From: an uncultured Phycisphaerales bacterium
GTDB lineage: Bacteria; Planctomycetota; Phycisphaerae; Phycisphaerales; UBA1924
NCBI GenBank assembly: GCA_937995595.1
Contig: CALKJW010000037.1
Span: 1 to 64,000 of the forward strand
DNA length: 64,000 nt
Direction of reading: 5' to 3'
A program made the position numbers and the translations under genes. A model generated the notes under the pieces. It was given only the letters and a program-made list of their open reading frames with translations. It ran no database searches and was not told the origin of the DNA. Below, piece after piece: positions 59,962 to 64,000 of the stretch. Numbering within the stretch: the stretch's first letter is position 1; every line of letters starts with the position of its first letter.

Positions 59962-62292
59962 TCACCCTCTCACCAGAACGACCGCGTTGATGACCAGCGC
60001 GAGGATCGCCTCGCCCACGATGAGCCCGGCGCAGAACGGGACGCCCCACTCCTCGGCCCACGCGCGGCCCTTGATCCGGCCGATCACGATGTTGGCCACG
60101 CACCCGACGCCGTAGGTCAGGATGTAGAAGAACGGCAGGTACATCGACAAACCGACCAGCACGCCCAGCCCGGCGAACGCGCCCAGCCCCAGCAGCGCGC
60201 CCAGCGCGGCGCCGAGGCCGTAGAGCGTGTAGGGCAGTTCGCCTCCCTTGACGCCCTCGATGACGACCTCCAGCGCCTGGGCCTGCGGCGCGCTGGTGGG
60301 CGTGTCGGGTCCGATCGGCGCGCCGTACTGCTTCATGTTCACGCCCGCGATGAGCACCAGCGTCGCCATGGTGATGACCGGGCCGATCCACGCGGTGCCG
60401 ATCTCCAGCCACTGCTGGCGCCGCGGCACGCCGCCGACGATGTAGCCGGTCTTGAGGTCCGCCATCATGTCCGCCGCGCACGAGATGGCCACGCACAGCG
60501 CGGCGCCGAGCATGACCGCCGAGACGACGTCGCTCTTGCCGGCGAGCATCATGACAAGCACGACCGTGAGCAGCGACATGCCGGAGATGGGCGACCAGTC
60601 GGTCATGCCCGTGCACTGGGCGATGATGATGCCGGCGAACCAGATCCACGCCGCGGCGATGAGGACGATGAGCCCGCGCGCCAGCCAGACGGGCAGGCCG
60701 CTGAGCCAGCCGGTCATCTGGGCCGCGCCGCCCTGGCCGGAGAACTCCGCCGCGATCAGCAGCAGGACCATCGCCGCGCCGCCGACGAGCAGGAGCGTGC
60801 GGAAACTCATCTCGTCGCGCTGGTCGGCGCCGGGCGCGGCCGAGCCGGACCTGCCCGCCGACACGATGCTCTTGATCGCCTCGCGGATGGCGGGCATCGA
60901 CGCGAGCACGCCCATCATCGCCCCGCCCAGCAGCAGGCCGATGCCCAGCGGACGGTTGAACGCGCCCAGCGCGTAGCCGGCCACCTGGTCGGCGCGCACT
61001 GTCTCGGGCACGTAGCCGAGTCTGAACGCCAGCGGGTTGAGGACAAAGTACGCCAGCACGCCGCCGGCGAGGACCATCAACCCCGCGCGCCCGGTGAGGT
61101 AGCCCGCGCCGAGCGCAAAGGGCGCGATGGCGAAGACGAACGCGGCCTGATCGGGCAGGCCGATGATGCGGCCGAGGTCGATCCTCTCGTCGGTCACCAC
61201 GAGGTCGGGCCGGTTGTCGCCGTCGCGGTCGGTGGCGATGGGCTCCTGCCCGTCGGCGCCCTTGCGCGAGCGCAGGCGCAGGCCGAGGTCCTGATAGCCC
61301 CACAGCGGCGCGCCGGCCCAGCCGCAGTCCAGCGAGCGGAGCGCGTCCCACGCTCCCTTGCCCGTGCTCGCCTCGTACGCGGCGATGCACGCCTGCGCGG
61401 TGTACCGGCCCGCTGCGTCGGGCGCGCCGAGTTCCCTGAGTCGCGCCTCGCGCGCGTGCAGCGCGGTCTGCACCGACTGGTTGTCGGGCCCGGCCTCCAA
61501 ATGCTCGCGCAGTTCACGCAGCGCGAGGATCGTCTCGCCGCGCTGCACGACCGCCTCGGGCGCGGCCTTGGCCTCGATCCACGCGGCCAGTTCGCGCGTG
61601 GTCGCGGCGTCCCTTGCCGAGATGCGCTCGCGCGCGACGAGCGAATCGAGCTGGTCGAGCCGCGCGGGGTTGCGGATGGCCGGCAGGCCCGCGGGCAGGT
61701 AGATGAGGATCGACACCAGGATGCCGATCGCGAGCACGACCGACTTGGCCGCGCCCGCGCCGGGGGACTTGAGAATCGCCGCGACCGCGACCGCGCTGGG
61801 GAAGCGCAGGCGGTCGATGTCGAGCATCTGCTTGCGAAGCGGGACGATGAACACGCACCCCAGCAGCGCGCCGGCGACGCACGCCAGCGTGATCATCCAG
61901 AAGTCCCTGCTGGCGAAGGAGAGTTCGAAGCCCTCGATCCTGCCCGAGTGCGCCAGCAGCAGGAGCACCGGCACGGTGAAGATGACGCCGGCGTTGGTGG
62001 TGTTCACCGCGCTGGCGATGGTCTGGCCGATGTTGGTCTCGAGGATCGAGCCGCGGCGCAGGATGCCGCGGAGCACGCCGAAGCCCAGCACCGCGGCGAT
62101 CGCGCTGCCGACGATGGTGAAGCCGATCTTGAGCCCGGCGTAGGTGATCGCGGCGTTCATCACCGCGCCGAAGAGCACGCCGAAGACGACCGCGCTGAGC
62201 GTCGCCTCGCGGTACGCGCCGGTTGCGGTCGCGCGGCGGGGGCGGTCGGCGGACGGCGGCGAAGACGTGGGGGGTGGTGCGGCGCTGGACAT
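59962..62292 (-). CDS. OPT-family oligopeptide/metal transporter
   Basis: 776 residues, about 16 membrane helices. YREATLSAVVFGVLFGAVMNAAITYAGLKIGFTIVGSAIAAVLGFG and ETNIGQTIASAVNTTNAGVIFTVP are conserved in bacterial OPT proteins, which move peptides or metal chelates. A polar segment (about 203-385) is inserted between helices; it carries a calcium-loop-like DRDGDNRPD (355-363). GAGGAG before the ATG. Cotranscribed with the small membrane protein gene downstream. The upstream 350 nt hold a CRP-type palindrome. Confidence 0.88.
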   Translation of the reverse strand: MSSAAPPPTSSPPSADRPRRATATGAYREATLSAVVFGVLFGAVMNAAITYAGLKIGFTIVGSAIAAVLGFGVLRGILRRGSILETNIGQTIASAVNTTNAGVIFTVPVLLLLAHSGRIEGFELSFASRDFWMITLACVAGALLGCVFIVPLRKQMLDIDRLRFPSAVAVAAILKSPGAGAAKSVVLAIGILVSILIYLPAGLPAIRNPARLDQLDSLVARERISARDAATTRELAAWIEAKAAPEAVVQRGETILALRELREHLEAGPDNQSVQTALHAREARLRELGAPDAAGRYTAQACIAAYEASTGKGAWDALRSLDCGWAGAPLWGYQDLGLRLRSRKGADGQEPIATDRDGDNRPDLVVTDERIDLGRIIGLPDQAAFVFAIAPFALGAGYLTGRAGLMVLAGGVLAYFVLNPLAFRLGYVPETVRADQVAGYALGAFNRPLGIGLLLGGAMMGVLASMPAIREAIKSIVSAGRSGSAAPGADQRDEMSFRTLLLVGGAAMVLLLIAAEFSGQGGAAQMTGWLSGLPVWLARGLIVLIAAAWIWFAGIIIAQCTGMTDWSPISGMSLLTVVLVMMLAGKSDVVSAVMLGAALCVAISCAADMMADLKTGYIVGGVPRRQQWLEIGTAWIGPVITMATLVLIAGVNMKQYGAPIGPDTPTSAPQAQALEVVIEGVKGGELPYTLYGLGAALGALLGLGAFAGLGVLVGLSMYLPFFYILTYGVGCVANIVIGRIKGRAWAEEWGVPFCAGLIVGEAILALVINAVVLVRG

Positions 62293-62399
62293 GACGCGTG
62301 CTCCTCGTCCGCCGGTGCGAAGAGCGCCGGGCGCGGGAGAACCCGGCGCCGGGCGGGCCGGTCGCGGCGAACGGGGGCAGTGTTGCAGAAAACCCGCGT

Positions 62400-62572
62400 G
62401 GGCACAAGTGCGGGCGGGGTCCCACGCCCGCCGTCACGGCCGCCGCCGCCCACGCCGCGCCGGAGTTGATCAGCACGCCGATCACCGTCTGACTCTCCGC
62501 ACCCACGCCGGCCAGGGTTGCGGCCGCGTACGCCGTCGCGCTGACTTCCTCCAGCGGCAGGTTGACCGACAC
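62400..62572 (-). pseudogene. Coding-like fragment, possible gene remnant
   Basis: From GTG 62572 the frame reads VNLPLEEVSATAYAAATLAG with strong third-position GC for about 55 codons, then turns into unlikely sequence that runs into the OPT start. The frame is open upstream too (to about 62610). It could be a remnant of a larger gene or a short unannotated gene. No family recognised. Confidence 0.2.
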
Positions 62573-62643
62573 CAGCGTGTCGCCTGTATCAACGGGATCG
62601 CGCTGCGCTCCTCTGAAGGTTCAGCCGTTGCTCAGGCGCGTCG

Positions 62644-62659
62644 TGTGAGCAAACTCACA
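62644..62659. promoter_or_regulatory. CRP/FNR-type operator TGTGA-N6-TCACA
   Basis: A 16-bp palindrome with 6-bp arms, matching the CRP consensus half-sites exactly. Lies 352 nt upstream of the OPT start and beside TACGAT (plus, 62669-62674). Regulated gene uncertain. Confidence 0.45.
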
Positions 62660-62708
62660 ACAAAGTGTTACGATCGGCCGCACGACCTCCATGTCCCACC
62701 GATTCTGG

Positions 62709-63962
62709 CTATCTGGCTCTTACGACTTTCGACCCCTCCCGCCTCACCCGACGCTTGATCTCCAGCAGCGAGATGTCCGTCCGCAACGCCGCGGCGGGGA
62801 TCTGCGTGTCGCGCACGAGTTCGTCAAACGTCTTCGCGGCGTCGAGCGCGGCGAGAATGGCACGTTGCGAGTCGGAGAGGGAGGAGTCGAGTTCGGAATC
62901 GACGGGCGGTTTCGATCCGATGGCGCCGCCTTTGGTCCCCCTCGCATCGTCCGGGGACGTCTGGCCGCGGGGCGGGGAGATGGCACTCGAAGGATCGAAC
63001 AATCCCGCGCCGCCACCCGTCGCGTAGCGCGACTCGTGCGTCCCTTGATACAGGTGCCGCGCGGGGGTTTCGAGCGATTGGATCACGTCGTCGGGGTGCG
63101 TCACCAACTCCGCGCCGCCGGCGCGGAGCAGGTCGAGGCAGCCCATGCTCGCGGCGGAATCGACGCGGCCCGGCACGGCGAAGACCTCGCGCCCCTGGTC
63201 CTCGACCGCGGCCCGCGCGGTGATGAGCGCGCCCGAGCCGCGGCCGGCCTCGATCACCAGCACGCCCAGGGACAGGCCGCTGATGATTCGGTTGCGCGCG
63301 GGGAAGTTGTTCGCATCGGGCGCGGTGCGCATCGGCAACTCGCTGACCACCGCGCCGTTGTCGGCGGCGACCTGCTCGAACAGGTCTGTGTTGTCCGGCG
63401 GGTAGAGGTGACCCAGCCCGCAGCCGAGCACGGCGATGGTGCGGCCCTTCATGCGCAGCGCGGCGCGGTGCGCGGCGGTGTCGATGCCGCGCGCGCCGCC
63501 GGAGACGACCGTCAACCCCGCCGCGGCCAGCGCGCCGGCGAACCGCTCGGCCTGCTCGATGCCGTAGTGCGTGCAGGATCGCGAGCCGACGATGGCGACG
63601 GGGTAGCGGTCGAGGTCGTCGGGCCGCAACTCGCCGCGAACGTAGAGGATGGGCGGCGGGTCGGGGATCTGTCGCAGCAGCGGCGGGTAGGCGGGGCTGG
63701 TGATCGCAACAAGCGATGCGCCGGCGCGCTCGGCCCGGTGCAGTTCGTCCTCGGCCGCGCGTTCGCTCTCGCGCATGCCCGCGAGGATGCCGCGGCTCTT
63801 CTCGACGCCGATGCCCCTGATGCGTTTGAGGCCGGCTTCGCTCGCCGCGAGCACGGCGTCGGGCGAGCCGAACTCCTCGATCGCGCGGCGGATGAGCACG
63901 GGCCCGAAGCCGGGCGTCATGCAGAGCCTGAGCAGCGACAACAGGGCCGGATCGTGCGGCAT
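62709..63962 (-). CDS. dprA: DNA-processing protein DprA (Smf)
   Basis: 417 residues. It loads RecA on incoming single-stranded DNA in natural transformation. N-terminal HhH/SAM-like region (IRGIGVEKSRGILAG), Rossmann-like domain with VAIVGSRSCTHYGIEQAERFAGALAAAGLTVVSGGARGIDTAAHRAAL, RNRIISGLSLGVLVIEAGRGSGALITARAAVEDQGREVFAVPG, and a C-terminal winged helix (FDELVRDTQIPAAALRTDISLLEIKRRVRREG). A linker of about 55 residues rich in Ser/Pro separates the last domain. TATTCT ends 8 nt before the ATG. Confidence 0.95.
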   Translation of the reverse strand: MPHDPALLSLLRLCMTPGFGPVLIRRAIEEFGSPDAVLAASEAGLKRIRGIGVEKSRGILAGMRESERAAEDELHRAERAGASLVAITSPAYPPLLRQIPDPPPILYVRGELRPDDLDRYPVAIVGSRSCTHYGIEQAERFAGALAAAGLTVVSGGARGIDTAAHRAALRMKGRTIAVLGCGLGHLYPPDNTDLFEQVAADNGAVVSELPMRTAPDANNFPARNRIISGLSLGVLVIEAGRGSGALITARAAVEDQGREVFAVPGRVDSAASMGCLDLLRAGGAELVTHPDDVIQSLETPARHLYQGTHESRYATGGGAGLFDPSSAISPPRGQTSPDDARGTKGGAIGSKPPVDSELDSSLSDSQRAILAALDAAKTFDELVRDTQIPAAALRTDISLLEIKRRVRREGSKVVRAR

Positions 63963-63970
63963 CTGTTTGG

Positions 63971-63976
63971 AGAATA
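63971..63976 (-). promoter_or_regulatory. TATTCT -10-like box 8 nt before dprA
   Basis: Minus-strand TATTCT; spacing slightly longer than in the leaderless set. Confidence 0.35.
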
Positions 63977-64000
63977 CACTACGGGGTCGGGATGGTGCAA

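Larger units (their letters stand above)
62293..62708. other. 416-nt region between dprA and OPT gene
   Basis: Holds the CRP-like palindrome at 62644-62659 and a stretch of coding-like codons on the minus strand (about 62400-62610) that does not form a recognisable gene. No other feature was seen. Confidence 0.35.

Noticed and set aside
62691-62990. Plus-strand frame starting ATG 62691 next to TACGAT and the CRP-like site
   Set aside because: It is antisense to the conserved C-terminal part of dprA and its protein is Arg/Gly-rich shadow sequence.
1-64000. CRISPR array
   Set aside because: No regularly spaced direct repeats with unique spacers were seen. The short repeats found (40734-40789, 32931-32989) are tandem or palindromic.

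Overview
The window reads as a high-GC, densely packed chromosome segment of a planctomycete, most likely of the Phycisphaerae/Phycisphaerales type. Pointers are the PVC-lineage small basic protein (54812-54976), zinc-ribbon tails of the form CPxCGYxL..CPECG on two membrane proteins, a PEP-CTERM protein, a secreted protein ending in a dockerin-like repeat with a terminal Gly-Cys, a planctomycete-style LExR motif at the N-terminus of a subtilase, and Kdo transferase implying a Gram-negative-type envelope. The first ~3.4 kb (protein kinase, peptidoglycan-binding/M15-like protein and the C-terminal half of the subtilase) has clearly lower GC and A/T-ending codons; the change falls inside the subtilase gene, so this part is either transferred DNA or an assembly chimera.

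Layout. 0-4 kb: kinase, PG-binding protein, subtilase. 4-9 kb: tricorn-like secreted protease and a DUF58 protein. 9-15 kb: propeller protein, Nudix protein, zinc-ribbon protein, mannose-6-phosphate isomerase, sugar ABC binding protein and ATPase without a permease. 15-20 kb: two secreted ClpP/NfeD-fold proteins, CCA-adding-type nucleotidyltransferase, AhpD-like protein. 20-25 kb: O-methyltransferase, two zinc-ribbon membrane proteins, dockerin-like secreted protein. 25-31 kb: secreted esterase coupled to a VKOR-DsbA-DsbA fusion, tRNA-Val, waaA. 31-37 kb: deoC with a complete and a truncated aldehyde dehydrogenase, interrupted by a GxxExxY cassette and a palindromic repeat, then nuoD. 37-46 kb: GT2-GT4 glycosyltransferase, sulfotransferase-like protein, pepA, cysC, META-domain lipoprotein, two tandem 3-hydroxyanthranilate dioxygenase paralogues, psuG. 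46-53 kb: recG-polX, DUF695/RraB-like, DUF971, pyrF, PEP-CTERM protein. 53-64 kb: nuoI, single-pass proline-rich protein, small basic protein, aminotransferase, putative secreted cysteine peptidase, TauE/SafE, 3D-domain protein, OPT transporter with a partner membrane protein, dprA.

How genes work together. Most are housekeeping genes in one- to three-gene units. Linked sets are deoC plus two ALDHs (deoxyribose-phosphate to acetaldehyde to acetate), cysC near a sulfotransferase-like gene and a large glycosyltransferase (surface glycan sulfation is an inference), the tandem dioxygenases (kynurenine/NAD route), the VKOR-DsbA fusion coupled to a secreted hydrolase (export plus disulfide formation), and recG-polX (DNA repair).

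The most interesting window-wide signal is regulatory: about 16 genes carry a TAnnnT -10-like hexamer ending 5-7 nt before the start codon and have no Shine-Dalgarno, the layout expected for leaderless mRNAs, while other genes have a normal GGAG. The second is a 462-bp cassette with 29-bp inverted ends around a GxxExxY gene that almost exactly fills the gap between the two aldehyde dehydrogenase genes.
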